A DNA stretch of 25,353 nt, taken from NCBI GenBank assembly GCA_934552855.1, contig CAKTEU010000028.1, forward strand, positions 1 to 25,353. The letters are read 5' to 3'. Below the pieces are notes generated by a model. That model saw only the letters and a program-made list of their open reading frames with translations. It was not told the origin of the DNA and made no database searches. Position numbers and translations under genes: made by a program. Position 1 is the first letter of the stretch. Every line of letters starts with the position of its first letter. The stretch comes from an uncultured Eubacteriales bacterium. GTDB lineage: Bacteria; Bacillota; Clostridia; Oscillospirales; Acutalibacteraceae. Below, piece after piece: positions 7,183 through 14,614 of the stretch.

Positions 7183-7216
7183 TATCGGTGAACGAAAAAG
7201 CCGAGGTGTTGTTTTT

Positions 7217-7921
7217 ATGAGCAAAAAATATTCAACCGTTCTTTTTGATGCGGATAATACGCTGCTTGACTTTGATATGGCCGAAAAAGCCGCATTGACA
7301 CAGATACTTACCGAAATAAGAGTTGATGTTACAGATGAAGTTGTCGCCCTTTATAACCGCATCAACCTTTCATATTGGCGTGCATTTGAAAAAGGAAAAG
7401 TTACAAAAGCAAAACTGAGAACAAGGCGGTTTGAAGATCTTTTTCATGAAATAGGCTTTGAATATAAAGGCGATTTGGCTTTTGTTGCCGATACCTATCT
7501 TTCTTATCTTGCAAAAGGCGCATATCTTCTTGACGGTGCGCTTTATCTTTGCGAACGGCTCAAAGAAGAAGGATATAAGCTTTATATAATCACAAACGGG
7601 GTTTCCGCAACGCAAAAAAGCCGCCTTTCAAAAAGCGGACTTGACAAGGTTATGGACGGTGTTTTTATTTCGGAAGACATCGGAACGCAAAAGCCGTTTC
7701 CGGAATTTTTTGATTTTGTGTTTGAAAATATTGATGAAAAGGACAGGACAAAAATTATTGTTGTCGGCGATTCCTACGGCTCCGATATCAAAGGTGCCTG
7801 CGCAGCGGGGCTTGACTGCATATGGTTCAACCGCCTGAAAGAGGAAAATGTTCTTTCGCTTCCGATAACAAAGGAGATAAGCGGACTTTCCGAACTGTTT
7901 GAATTTTTTGAATTAGTATAA
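7217..7921 (+). CDS. YjjG-like HAD pyrimidine nucleotidase
   Basis: A 234-aa cytoplasmic HAD hydrolase of the YjjG type, which dephosphorylates non-canonical pyrimidine nucleoside monophosphates. Motif I is DADNT (11-15), with Asn at the place where most HADs have Gly, as is typical of YjjG. Motif II is ITNG (125-128). The motif III Lys is in GTQKP (K159). Motif IV is GDSYGSD (184-190). A C1 helical cap lies between motifs I and II. I chose ATG 7217 because it follows GAGGTG by 8 nt and lies downstream of the promoter at 7154-7182. The gene is monocistronic and ends in a terminator at 7927. House-cleaning of damaged nucleotides is the likely role; other phosphate esters are possible. Confidence 0.87.
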   Translation: MSKKYSTVLFDADNTLLDFDMAEKAALTQILTEIRVDVTDEVVALYNRINLSYWRAFEKGKVTKAKLRTRRFEDLFHEIGFEYKGDLAFVADTYLSYLAKGAYLLDGALYLCERLKEEGYKLYIITNGVSATQKSRLSKSGLDKVMDGVFISEDIGTQKPFPEFFDFVFENIDEKDRTKIIVVGDSYGSDIKGACAAGLDCIWFNRLKEENVLSLPITKEISGLSELFEFFELV

Positions 7922-7926
7922 TATAT

Positions 7927-7966
7927 GCCGCAATCGGACTTTCCGGTTGCGGCAATGTTTTTTATT
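7927..7966 (+). terminator. intrinsic terminator of YjjG-like gene
   Basis: The stem GCCGCAATCGG / CCGGTTGCGGC (one wobble) has a 5-nt loop and is followed by AATGTTTTTTATT. It overlaps the last codons of the convergent CNNM gene; on the minus strand the tail (ATATATTATAC) is a weaker signal. Confidence 0.85.
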
Positions 7967-9323
7967 CGTCTTTTTCTTTTTCACTTTCATCGCCTTCGGT
8001 TTCAGTCTTTGGAGTAATTTCAACCCGGACTTTTCCGATACGTCTGTCCTCAACGTTGAGGATTGTGAACTTGAGGTTTTCAAATGTAACTTCGGTCATG
8101 TCTTTGTCCTGAGGAAGATAGCCGAGACGACTGATGAGGAAACCGCCGAGCGTGTCGTAATCGCCTTCGGGTATAATGTCGCCGACGAGCTCATTGACTT
8201 CTTCAATGTATGCCGTTCCGTCAATTGTGAAAACATTTTCCGAAACCTCAACAATTTCTTCGTCTTCGTTGTCATATTCGTCCTGAATGTTGCCGACTAT
8301 GGCTTCAAGAAGGTCTTCCATTGTGACAATGCCGGCCGTTCCGCCGTATTCGTCAACAACAACCGCCATCTGCACACGCTTTTCGCACATTTCGTTGAAA
8401 AGTTCGCCGCAGTTTTTGCTGAACGGAACATAATACGCTTCTCGCATAACGTCCTTCGGTCCTTTGTTTTTCGGAAGCGAGGTTGAAATATACTTGAGAA
8501 GGTCTTTGATGTATACAATACCGATTATGTTGTCCGGGTCTTCGTGAAAAACGGGAATACGGGAATAGCCGTGTTCAATTGAAATTGAAACAACCTCTTC
8601 AAGGCTGTCGGTGTCCTCAACGGCAAACATATCGGTTCGATGGGTCATGATATCGGAAACATCAATGTCGTCAAAATCAAAGATGTTGTCAATCATTTCT
8701 TTTTGAATGTCTTCAATAACGCCCTTTTCCTGGCCGACATCGACCATCATGCGGATTTCTTCTTCGGTAACGCTTTCTTCGTTTGCGTTCGGGTCAAAGC
8801 CGCAAAGCTTTACAACAAGGTTTGTTGAAGCGGAAAGGATTTTGACGAAAGGGGAGGTGAGCGTTTTAACAACAAGTAGGATTCCTACTACGGAATACGC
8901 AATTTTTTCCGGCTTTTGCATCGCCATTCTTTTTGGAGCAAGCTCGCCGAAAACGAGCGAAAAGTACGACATGATAATCGTGATGAGCACAACCGAAATT
9001 CCGTTGATGACGTTTGCCGGAATCGGTGTTCCGAGCGCAATAAGCTTTTGGGTCAGCCCTTCGGCAAAGCTGCTTGAAGCCGAAGCCGAGGTGAGGAACC
9101 CTGCAAGGGTAACGCCGATTTGGATTGTTGAAAGAAAGTTGCTGGGGTTGTCGGTCAGCTTTTTGACCTTTTGGGCTTTTTTGTTGCCGTCCTCAGCCTG
9201 CTTGTCAACAACGTTGTCGTTGAGAGAGATGATTGCGATTTCACTCATTGCAAAAAACGCATTGATGATTACGAGTACGAACAGAAGCAATAATTTAAAG
9301 ATAATACTTCCCGGGTCGTCCAT
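7962..9323 (-). CDS. CNNM/CorC (HlyC/TlyC) family transporter
   Basis: A 453-aa membrane protein of the CNNM/CorC family, associated with Mg2+ (or Co2+) efflux; 'hemolysin' is the historical name. The N-terminal DUF21/CNNM domain (about 1-185) has membrane helices and the conserved NAFFAMSEIAIISL, QIGVTLAGFL and GELAPKRMAMQ. A CBS pair (about 220-345) includes VSDIMTHRTDM, GYSRIPVF, VDEYGGTAGIVTMEDLLE. A CorC_HlyC domain (about 360-440) includes DGTAYIEEVNE and YDTLGGFLISRLG. It ends in an acidic tail. The AAAGGAG site and the promoter at 9389-9417 fix the start and suggest a monocistronic unit. Length and domain order are normal for the family. The transported ion cannot be decided from sequence. 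Confidence 0.93.
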   Translation of the reverse strand: MDDPGSIIFKLLLLFVLVIINAFFAMSEIAIISLNDNVVDKQAEDGNKKAQKVKKLTDNPSNFLSTIQIGVTLAGFLTSASASSSFAEGLTQKLIALGTPIPANVINGISVVLITIIMSYFSLVFGELAPKRMAMQKPEKIAYSVVGILLVVKTLTSPFVKILSASTNLVVKLCGFDPNANEESVTEEEIRMMVDVGQEKGVIEDIQKEMIDNIFDFDDIDVSDIMTHRTDMFAVEDTDSLEEVVSISIEHGYSRIPVFHEDPDNIIGIVYIKDLLKYISTSLPKNKGPKDVMREAYYVPFSKNCGELFNEMCEKRVQMAVVVDEYGGTAGIVTMEDLLEAIVGNIQDEYDNEDEEIVEVSENVFTIDGTAYIEEVNELVGDIIPEGDYDTLGGFLISRLGYLPQDKDMTEVTFENLKFTILNVEDRRIGKVRVEITPKTETEGDESEKEKDE

Positions 9324-9388
9324 TGTGGATTAAAACTCCTTTCAGAATTTAAAGAATATTTTCAGTGCAGGATATACACTGATACAGC

Positions 9389-9417
9389 ATTATACAACAA
9401 AAATCACAAAACGTCAA
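9389..9417 (-). promoter_or_regulatory. SigA-type promoter of CNNM gene
   Basis: Minus-strand TTGACG (9417-9412), 17 nt, TATAAT (9394-9389), with a leader of about 60 nt to ATG 9323. Confidence 0.85.
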
Positions 9418-9518
9418 ATAAAATAAGAAAAAAATTGAACCGTTAACTGCAATTACTGCGCTTTTTCAAAATTGCCAAAATAATACTCCTTAGGTAAGAT
9501 TAAATATAATAATGATTA

Positions 9519-9547
9519 TTGACATTATCCGGGATTATCAATATAAT
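9519..9547 (+). promoter_or_regulatory. perfect-consensus SigA promoter of acyl-transfer operon
   Basis: TTGACA (9519-9524), 17 nt, TATAAT (9542-9547). It would give a leader of about 265 nt before the MBOAT gene. A second possible start is the extended -10 TGTTATAAT at 9692-9700. Confidence 0.8.
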
Positions 9548-9631
9548 ATTGACAACTGTATTTTGATGCCGTTTTGGGTTCAATGTACCCTGTTTTTGTA
9601 AAATAAAGCCGTAATAGAATTAATTTGTAAT

Positions 9632-9689
9632 AAAACTGTCACAAATTTTAATGTAAGTGTAATATTACGTTCATTTGTTTGACAGTTTT
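9632..9689. repeat. 58-nt imperfect inverted repeat in operon leader
   Basis: The outer arms are AAAACTGTCA (9632-9641) and TGACAGTTTT (9680-9689). Next come CAAAT / ATTTG with a 2-nt bulge, and inner arms AATGTAA / TTACGTT with one wobble around an 8-nt loop. It would form a long hairpin in RNA or an operator in DNA. The right arm contains a TTGACA sequence just before an extended -10 element. Confidence 0.7.
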
Positions 9690-9691
9690 CG

Positions 9692-9700
9692 TGTTATAAT
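9692..9700 (+). promoter_or_regulatory. possible second promoter, extended -10
   Basis: TGT precedes TATAAT (9695-9700). The nearby TTGACA at 9679-9684 is only 10 nt away, too close to act as its -35, but it could pair with TATCAT (9703-9708) across 18 nt. Confidence 0.4.
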
Positions 9701-9722
9701 GTTATCATTACAAACGGTTGTC

Positions 9723-9750
9723 TGCCGATTTTCGGCAATTGTCTTTTTGT
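9723..9750 (+). terminator. weak hairpin, possible attenuator before MBOAT gene
   Basis: TGCCGA / TCGGCA pair across a TTT loop, followed by ATTGTCTTTTTG. The 6-bp stem and the offset T tract make it a weak terminator, possibly conditional. Confidence 0.35.
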
Positions 9751-9819
9751 CGGTTATTAAGTGCATTATATTTTGATTAATAAGGAAAATTATTGAAAAA
9801 CATTGGATGTGATTAAATT

Positions 9820-11418
9820 ATGGGTTATCAGTCCCTGAACTTTCTTTTGTTTTCGGCCGCAGTCGTTCTCGTCTTTTATGCGGTCGGAAAAATCAATCGA
9901 AAGGGACAGCAGTTTGTTCTTCTTGCGGCAAACCTCGCTTTCTATATTATAGCGGGCGTTAAATATCTTCCGTTCCTTTTGGTCACGCTTTTTGCCTCAT
10001 TCTTCGGCGCAAAGGCAATCGGAAAAATTTACGACGCTGCGGATAAGAAGCTCCTTGATGCAAAGGATATTGCCGAAAAGAAAGAGATTAGAGCATACTC
10101 AAAGAAAAAAGCAAAAAAGGCAATGCTTTTCGGTGTTCTTATTTCGCTTGCACTGCTTGTTGTCTGCAAATATCTTCTTTTCATTTTGAAAAACGTCAAC
10201 ATCATTATAAAAAAGCTCGGTGCAGAACCGATAGGACTTTTCAAAATCATTCTTCCGCTCGGAATTTCGTTTTATACTTTCATGGCGGTCGGATATGTGC
10301 TTGACGTTTATTGGAAAAGAATCAAGGCGGAAAACAATTTCATTGCCTATGCGGTTTTCCTGACTTATTTTCCGCACATCGTTCAAGGACCTATCGGCCG
10401 TTACGGAAACTTTAAAGAACAGTTTGACGTTAAAAAGGGCATTGTTCTTGACACTCAAAACCTCGCTTTCGGTGCGGAACTCGTTATTTGGGGTCTTTTC
10501 AAAAAGCTCGTCATTGCGGACAGGCTTTCTCCGTTTGTCAGCACATTTTTTGATGACCCGAAAAGCTACTCCGGCCTTGTAATGGTTATTGCCGCAGTGC
10601 TTTATTCAATTCAGATTTATACCGACTTTTCCGGCTGTATCGACATCATCAGCGGTGTTTCGGAAATGCTTGGAATCAAACTTGAAAAGAACTTTAATCA
10701 TCCGTATTTTTCAAGAACCATTCCCGAATTTTGGCGCAGATGGCATATCTCGCTCGGCGATTGGTTCAAGGATTTTGTATATTTTCCCGTTTCAACCTCA
10801 GCTCCGGTCAAAAAGCTCAAAAAAGCTTTCAAAAAGCGTGGATGGAAAAAGGGCGAGCTTCTTGTTGCAAGCTGTGCGCCTACAATCGTTGTTTGGATAA
10901 TCACGGGAATTTGGCACGGCGCAAGCTGGAACTATGTCGCCTGGGGTATGTTCTATGCGGCACTTATGGTTGGAGGCAACATTTTTGCCGACTTCAACAA
11001 GACCGCAACAGAAAAGCTTAAAATCGATACCGAATCATTCAGCTGGCATCTTTTCCAAATTGTCAGAACCTTTGTGCTTTGTTGCGTCGGACGAGTCTTT
11101 TTCAGGGCGGAGGGACTCAGAAATGCGCTTGTATATTTCAAGCATATGTTCTCCTCGCTTTCGCTTGACCTTATTCTTGATGACAAAATCTATACCTACG
11201 GAATGGACAGAGAAAACTTTATTCTTGTTCTTGTTGCAATCGCGGTTTTGTTTGTTGCCGACCTTCTTGAAGAAAAGATTCCGCTTCGCAAAACGCTTGC
11301 AAAGCAGAACATTATTTTCCGCTATGCCGTAATTTTACTCGGAATATTTGCCGTTTTGATCTTCGGAATTTACGGTCCGCAGTTCAATGCGAGCGAATTT
11401 ATATACGAACAATTTTAA
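9820..11418 (+). CDS. MBOAT O-acyltransferase (DltB/AlgI-like)
   Basis: A 532-aa polytopic membrane protein of the membrane-bound O-acyltransferase family. MBOAT proteins of this type (DltB, AlgI, PatA) pass an acyl group across the membrane to a polymer. Conserved blocks are LPLGISFYTFMAVGYVLDVY (146-165), YFPHIVQGPIGRY, YTDFSGCIDIISGVSEMLGI (267-286), FWRRWHISLGDWFKDFVYFP (304-323) with His309, and the catalytic His366 in GIWHGASWNYVAWG. The end, YGPQFNASEFIYEQF, matches the family's usual C-terminus. It is the first gene of a five-gene operon and is followed 18 nt later by a carrier-protein gene. In the dlt system the equivalent protein takes D-alanine from DltC; here the acyl group is unknown. 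Confidence 0.95.
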   Translation: MGYQSLNFLLFSAAVVLVFYAVGKINRKGQQFVLLAANLAFYIIAGVKYLPFLLVTLFASFFGAKAIGKIYDAADKKLLDAKDIAEKKEIRAYSKKKAKKAMLFGVLISLALLVVCKYLLFILKNVNIIIKKLGAEPIGLFKIILPLGISFYTFMAVGYVLDVYWKRIKAENNFIAYAVFLTYFPHIVQGPIGRYGNFKEQFDVKKGIVLDTQNLAFGAELVIWGLFKKLVIADRLSPFVSTFFDDPKSYSGLVMVIAAVLYSIQIYTDFSGCIDIISGVSEMLGIKLEKNFNHPYFSRTIPEFWRRWHISLGDWFKDFVYFPVSTSAPVKKLKKAFKKRGWKKGELLVASCAPTIVVWIITGIWHGASWNYVAWGMFYAALMVGGNIFADFNKTATEKLKIDTESFSWHLFQIVRTFVLCCVGRVFFRAEGLRNALVYFKHMFSSLSLDLILDDKIYTYGMDRENFILVLVAIAVLFVADLLEEKIPLRKTLAKQNIIFRYAVILLGIFAVLIFGIYGPQFNASEFIYEQF

Positions 11419-11436
11419 AAAGGAAGGTAAATACAA

Positions 11437-11658
11437 ATGGAAAAATTACTTGAAATTCTCTCATCACTCTATCCGGATATCGACTTTGAAAAGGAAAAGC
11501 ACCTTATGGACGACCATATCCTTGATTCCGCCGCAGTTGTTTCAATCATCTCGGAAATTGAGGACGAATTTGATATTTCCGTTTCAATGGAGTATATCCA
11601 GCCGAAATATTTTGAATCCGCAGAAACTATGTGGGAAATGATTGAGGAGTTGTCATAA
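11437..11658 (+). CDS. acyl carrier protein (DltC-like)
   Basis: A 73-aa acidic four-helix carrier protein. The phosphopantetheine attachment Ser31 lies in DDHILDSAAVV, with Asp30 before it as in DltC and ACP; the residues after the Ser (AAV) differ from the DSL/DSM of standard fatty-acid ACP. Residues EIEDEFDISVSMEYIQPKYF form the usual helix III region. The start has an AAAGGAAGG site. Its position between the MBOAT gene and an acyl-AMP ligase in the same operon indicates a dedicated carrier that receives the activated acyl group and hands it to the MBOAT protein. Its stop codon overlaps the next gene's start (TAATG), so translation of the two is probably coupled. Confidence 0.93.
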   Translation: MEKLLEILSSLYPDIDFEKEKHLMDDHILDSAAVVSIISEIEDEFDISVSMEYIQPKYFESAETMWEMIEELS

Positions 11659-13079
11659 TGTTTGATAAAAAGAGGATAGTCAATCTGATCGTTGGGCCTG
11701 TTTTGTTTGTTCTCTGCGTTTTTCTTCTTCCCGAAACAATTTTTGCCGAAACCGCCGCAAGGGCGGCAATCGGAACGGTTGCATGGATGGCGTATTGGTG
11801 GATCACCGCACCGGTTGACTTTGCTGTAACCGCATTTTTGCCGATAGCGGTCAACGCCGTTGTTCAAATGGCAGACATGACGGACATTATTTCGAACTAT
11901 GCTTCCGAAACGATTTTGCTGCTTCTCGGTGCTTCAATTCTCACTGTCTCTTGGGAAAAAACGGGCCTTGACAAACGTATTGCGGCGAAGTGCCTTTCGA
12001 TAATCGGAAGCAACCTTCGTATGCAGATTGTTTTTTGGTTCATTCTTTCGGCTGCACTTTCGGCCGTTCTTCCGAACGCCGTTGTTTGCGCAACAATCAC
12101 GCCGATTGCCGTTTCAATGCTTAAATATGTCGGTGAAGACGACATTGCAAACAGCAAAAAAGGTTCAATGATTCTTCTTACGGTTGCATATGCCGCCGGA
12201 ATGGGAGGACTTGCAACGCCGCTCGGCGGAGCGATGAACCTTATCACCGTTGATTATATTCAGCAGCTCACCGGCAAGGAATATATGTATACCTCGTGGG
12301 TAGTAAGATTTTTGCCGATTATGATTGTTTTGCTCATAAGCAACATTCTTTTCCTTGTTCTTCAGATTAAAAAAACCGAAACAATCGGAATCAGCAAAGA
12401 GTATTTCAAAGAGCAGTATAAAGCGTTCCCGAAAATTACAAAAGAAGAAGGCCTTGCCTTTGCCCTTTTTGTAATTGCAACGGTTGCGGCGTTCACCCGT
12501 CAGCTTTATCAAAACGCTTTGCCCGGACTTAAACCGGCATATGTTTTCATCATCTGCGCCATGATTTCGTTCCTCATCACTTGTAAGGACGGAACAAGGC
12601 TCATGGTTTGGAAGTCGGTTCAAACAAAAATCGTCTGGGAACTTATTTATATTTTTGCCGGCGGTCTTGCGGCGGGTACGCTCATCAACAAGAGCGGCGC
12701 GGCAAAAGCCATCGGCGAAGCCGTTGCTTCAACCAACCTTGACGGCGGCTTTATAACGGTTCTTGTCATCGTTACGCTGACGCTCCTTCTTTCCGACGTT
12801 ACAAGCAACACGGCAACCGCCGCAGTATCAATGCCGATTGTTATAAGCATCATCAGCGGAATAGGAAAAGACCCGATACCGTATATCTATATCGCTTCAA
12901 TCGGAGTCAACCTTTCCTATATGCTTCCGACATCAATTCGTGCAATTCCCGTCGGTTACGGCCTTCAGCCGAAGTTCATGCTCAAGCAGGGCGTTGTGCT
13001 CACGGTTATTGTTATAATCCTTATGACTGTTTTAAGCTTCCTGCTTCTCAATTACTGGCCGGCGTTCAGCACAGTATAA
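11658..13079 (+). CDS. DASS/SLC13-family carboxylate transporter
   Basis: A 473-aa membrane protein with about eleven hydrophobic segments. It matches the divalent anion:sodium symporter family, which moves succinate, malate, citrate, tartrate or sulfate. The second repeat has the canonical SNT motif in SDVTSNTATAAVSMPI (379-394), and the GG-ATPLGGAMNLI block (183-196) is the family's usual G-T-PPN region. In the first repeat the SNT site reads PNA (139-141), and the C-terminal TPPNA-like site reads SIRAIP (426-431), so ion or substrate binding may differ from known members. ATG overlaps the carrier-protein stop by one base, with GAGGAG inside that gene as ribosome binding site. A transporter at this place is not part of standard dlt operons; it may import the acid that is activated next. 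Confidence 0.9.
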   Translation: MFDKKRIVNLIVGPVLFVLCVFLLPETIFAETAARAAIGTVAWMAYWWITAPVDFAVTAFLPIAVNAVVQMADMTDIISNYASETILLLLGASILTVSWEKTGLDKRIAAKCLSIIGSNLRMQIVFWFILSAALSAVLPNAVVCATITPIAVSMLKYVGEDDIANSKKGSMILLTVAYAAGMGGLATPLGGAMNLITVDYIQQLTGKEYMYTSWVVRFLPIMIVLLISNILFLVLQIKKTETIGISKEYFKEQYKAFPKITKEEGLAFALFVIATVAAFTRQLYQNALPGLKPAYVFIICAMISFLITCKDGTRLMVWKSVQTKIVWELIYIFAGGLAAGTLINKSGAAKAIGEAVASTNLDGGFITVLVIVTLTLLLSDVTSNTATAAVSMPIVISIISGIGKDPIPYIYIASIGVNLSYMLPTSIRAIPVGYGLQPKFMLKQGVVLTVIVIILMTVLSFLLLNYWPAFSTV

Positions 13080-13142
13080 GATAAGAAAAATTTGTAATTT
13101 GTTGCAATAATTTTATATGCCAAGAAAAAGGAATGATTAATT

Positions 13143-14600
13143 TTGGCAAACTCAATTTTTGAATGTGTTTTCGAAAACGCAAAAAAGCTTCCGCAAAAAC
13201 TTTGTCTTGCAGATGAGGAAAGCGCATACACCTATTTAGAATATTTTTCGCTTGTTTCAAAGTTTTCTTCGCTCCTTTCCTCAATGAATATCAAAAAGGG
13301 AGACGCAGTTGTTGCCGAAGCTTCACAGACGGTGAAGTATCTCGCCTTTGAGCTTGGACTTCAGGCAATCGGCGGAGTTTTTGTTCCGCTTGAGCGCGGT
13401 TGTGCGCAGTCGAAAATCGAAAGCGTTGCAAAAACCGCAGAAGCAAAGCTCATTGTAACCAATGCCGGAAAAGACGGTTCGCTTTCAATGGACGAGCTTT
13501 TTGAAAAAGCAAAGAACGAAAAAGAATTTGAATACACCGAATTTCCGAAAAAAGACGATATCTGCGAACTTCTTTTCAGTACCGGCACAACCGGAAAGGA
13601 AAAGGGCATCATCGTAATCAACGAAAACAACATTGCCCTTGCCGAAAACGTTATGAACGGCGTTGAGATGAAAGAGGACAACGTTGAGCTTATCCCGTCT
13701 CCGCTTAACCATTCGCATGCACTCAGACGTTACTACGGCAATATGCTTTGCGGCTCAAGCGTTGTACTTTCTTCGGGTGTTATGAATCTTCTCGGATTTT
13801 TTAAAGCGATTGAAAAGTACGGCGTTAACTCGATTGACCTTGTTCCGACAGCACTCACGATTCTTTTGAGACTTTCAAAAGGAAAGCTCGGTGAATACAA
13901 GGATACTATCCGTTACGTTGAACTTGGTGCCGCTCCGCTCATGCAGGCGGACAAGGACAAGCTTAAAGAGCTTTTGCCGAACACGAGACTTTATAATTTC
14001 TACGGCAGTACCGAAAGCGGCTGCATTGCAATTTATAACTTCAACGATTCAAAGGATAAGAGCGGCTGCATCGGAAAGCCGACCTGCAACGCAAAAATCT
14101 TTGCCGTTGACGATGACCGCAAGGAGCTTAAAGAAACAAGCCGTGAAAAAACGGGTCTTTTAGCTTCCGTCGGAAGAATGAATATGATTGGCTATTGGAA
14201 AGACGAAGAGGAAACCGCCGCAGCACTTCAAAACGGAGTTGTTTATACGAACGACGAAATTTATTTTGACGAAGATGGCGATATCATTCTTCTCGGTCGC
14301 AGGGGCGATGTAATCAACGTTGCCGGCAACAAGGTTTCGCCCGATGAAATTGAAAATCTTGCAAAAAAGATTGACGGCGTTTCCGATTGCGGATGTATTC
14401 CTGTTCCCGACGATGTAAAAGGTCATGTTCCAAAACTTTTTGTTGAAATGAAGCCGGGTGCAGTTTTTGATGCGGCAGCAATCAGAGCGAGCCTTTCAAA
14501 AAGCACAGAACCTTATAAGGTTCCGAAGTATATTGTTGAAATTGACAAAATTCCGCGCACCTTTAACGGAAAGCTTATCAGAAGAAAGCTTGCGCAGTAA
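13143..14600 (+). CDS. acyl-AMP ligase (AMP-binding, DltA/acyl-CoA synthetase-like)
   Basis: A 485-aa adenylating enzyme of the ANL superfamily. It would activate a carboxylic acid with ATP and load it on the operon's carrier protein. Motifs in order: P-loop STGTTGKEKG (146-155), YGSTESG (287-293), the Asp of TNDE (371), the hinge GRRGDVINVAGNKVSPDEIE (385-404), and the catalytic Lys477 in RTFNGK. Length suits DltA or short acyl-CoA synthetases. The overall pattern looks more like an acyl-CoA synthetase than a D-alanine-specific DltA, so substrate is open. The TTG start at 13143 follows AAAAAGGA. A 63-nt gap, the longest in the operon, separates it from the transporter gene; no clear internal promoter or terminator is seen. 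Confidence 0.9.
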   Translation: MANSIFECVFENAKKLPQKLCLADEESAYTYLEYFSLVSKFSSLLSSMNIKKGDAVVAEASQTVKYLAFELGLQAIGGVFVPLERGCAQSKIESVAKTAEAKLIVTNAGKDGSLSMDELFEKAKNEKEFEYTEFPKKDDICELLFSTGTTGKEKGIIVINENNIALAENVMNGVEMKEDNVELIPSPLNHSHALRRYYGNMLCGSSVVLSSGVMNLLGFFKAIEKYGVNSIDLVPTALTILLRLSKGKLGEYKDTIRYVELGAAPLMQADKDKLKELLPNTRLYNFYGSTESGCIAIYNFNDSKDKSGCIGKPTCNAKIFAVDDDRKELKETSREKTGLLASVGRMNMIGYWKDEEETAAALQNGVVYTNDEIYFDEDGDIILLGRRGDVINVAGNKVSPDEIENLAKKIDGVSDCGCIPVPDDVKGHVPKLFVEMKPGAVFDAAAIRASLSKSTEPYKVPKYIVEIDKIPRTFNGKLIRRKLAQ

Positions 14601-14614
14601 AGCAGGTTTAAAGA

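Larger units (their letters stand above)
9324..9819. other. 496-bp divergent intergenic region with promoters and hairpins
   Basis: No gene is visible. The region holds the minus-strand CNNM promoter (9389-9417), a perfect plus-strand promoter (9519-9547), a long imperfect inverted repeat (9632-9689), an extended -10 element (9692-9700) and a small hairpin followed by a T-rich tail (9723-9750). This is a long leader for the acyl-transfer operon, about 265 nt from the first promoter. I could not match it to a known riboswitch class. Confidence 0.7.

Noticed and set aside
7947..8486. 179-codon plus-strand ORF
   Set aside because: Antisense to the CNNM/CorC gene, starting inside the terminator of the YjjG-like gene, with no ribosome binding site.
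9572..9600. GGGT / ACCC hairpin followed by GTTTTTG as a terminator
   Set aside because: A stem of only four to five pairs is too weak to support a terminator call.
9679..9700. TTGACA and TATAAT close together as a promoter
   Set aside because: The spacer is only 10 nt, too short for SigA. The TATAAT may work as an extended -10, and the TTGACA is part of the inverted repeat.
12165..12623. 152-codon minus-strand ORF inside the transporter gene
   Set aside because: The plus-strand frame is a full-length DASS protein with clear motifs; the antisense frame has no recognisable features.
13080..13142. Possible internal promoter before the acyl-AMP ligase
   Set aside because: TTGTAA with a 17-nt spacer leads to ATATGC, a poor -10; read-through from the upstream genes explains expression.
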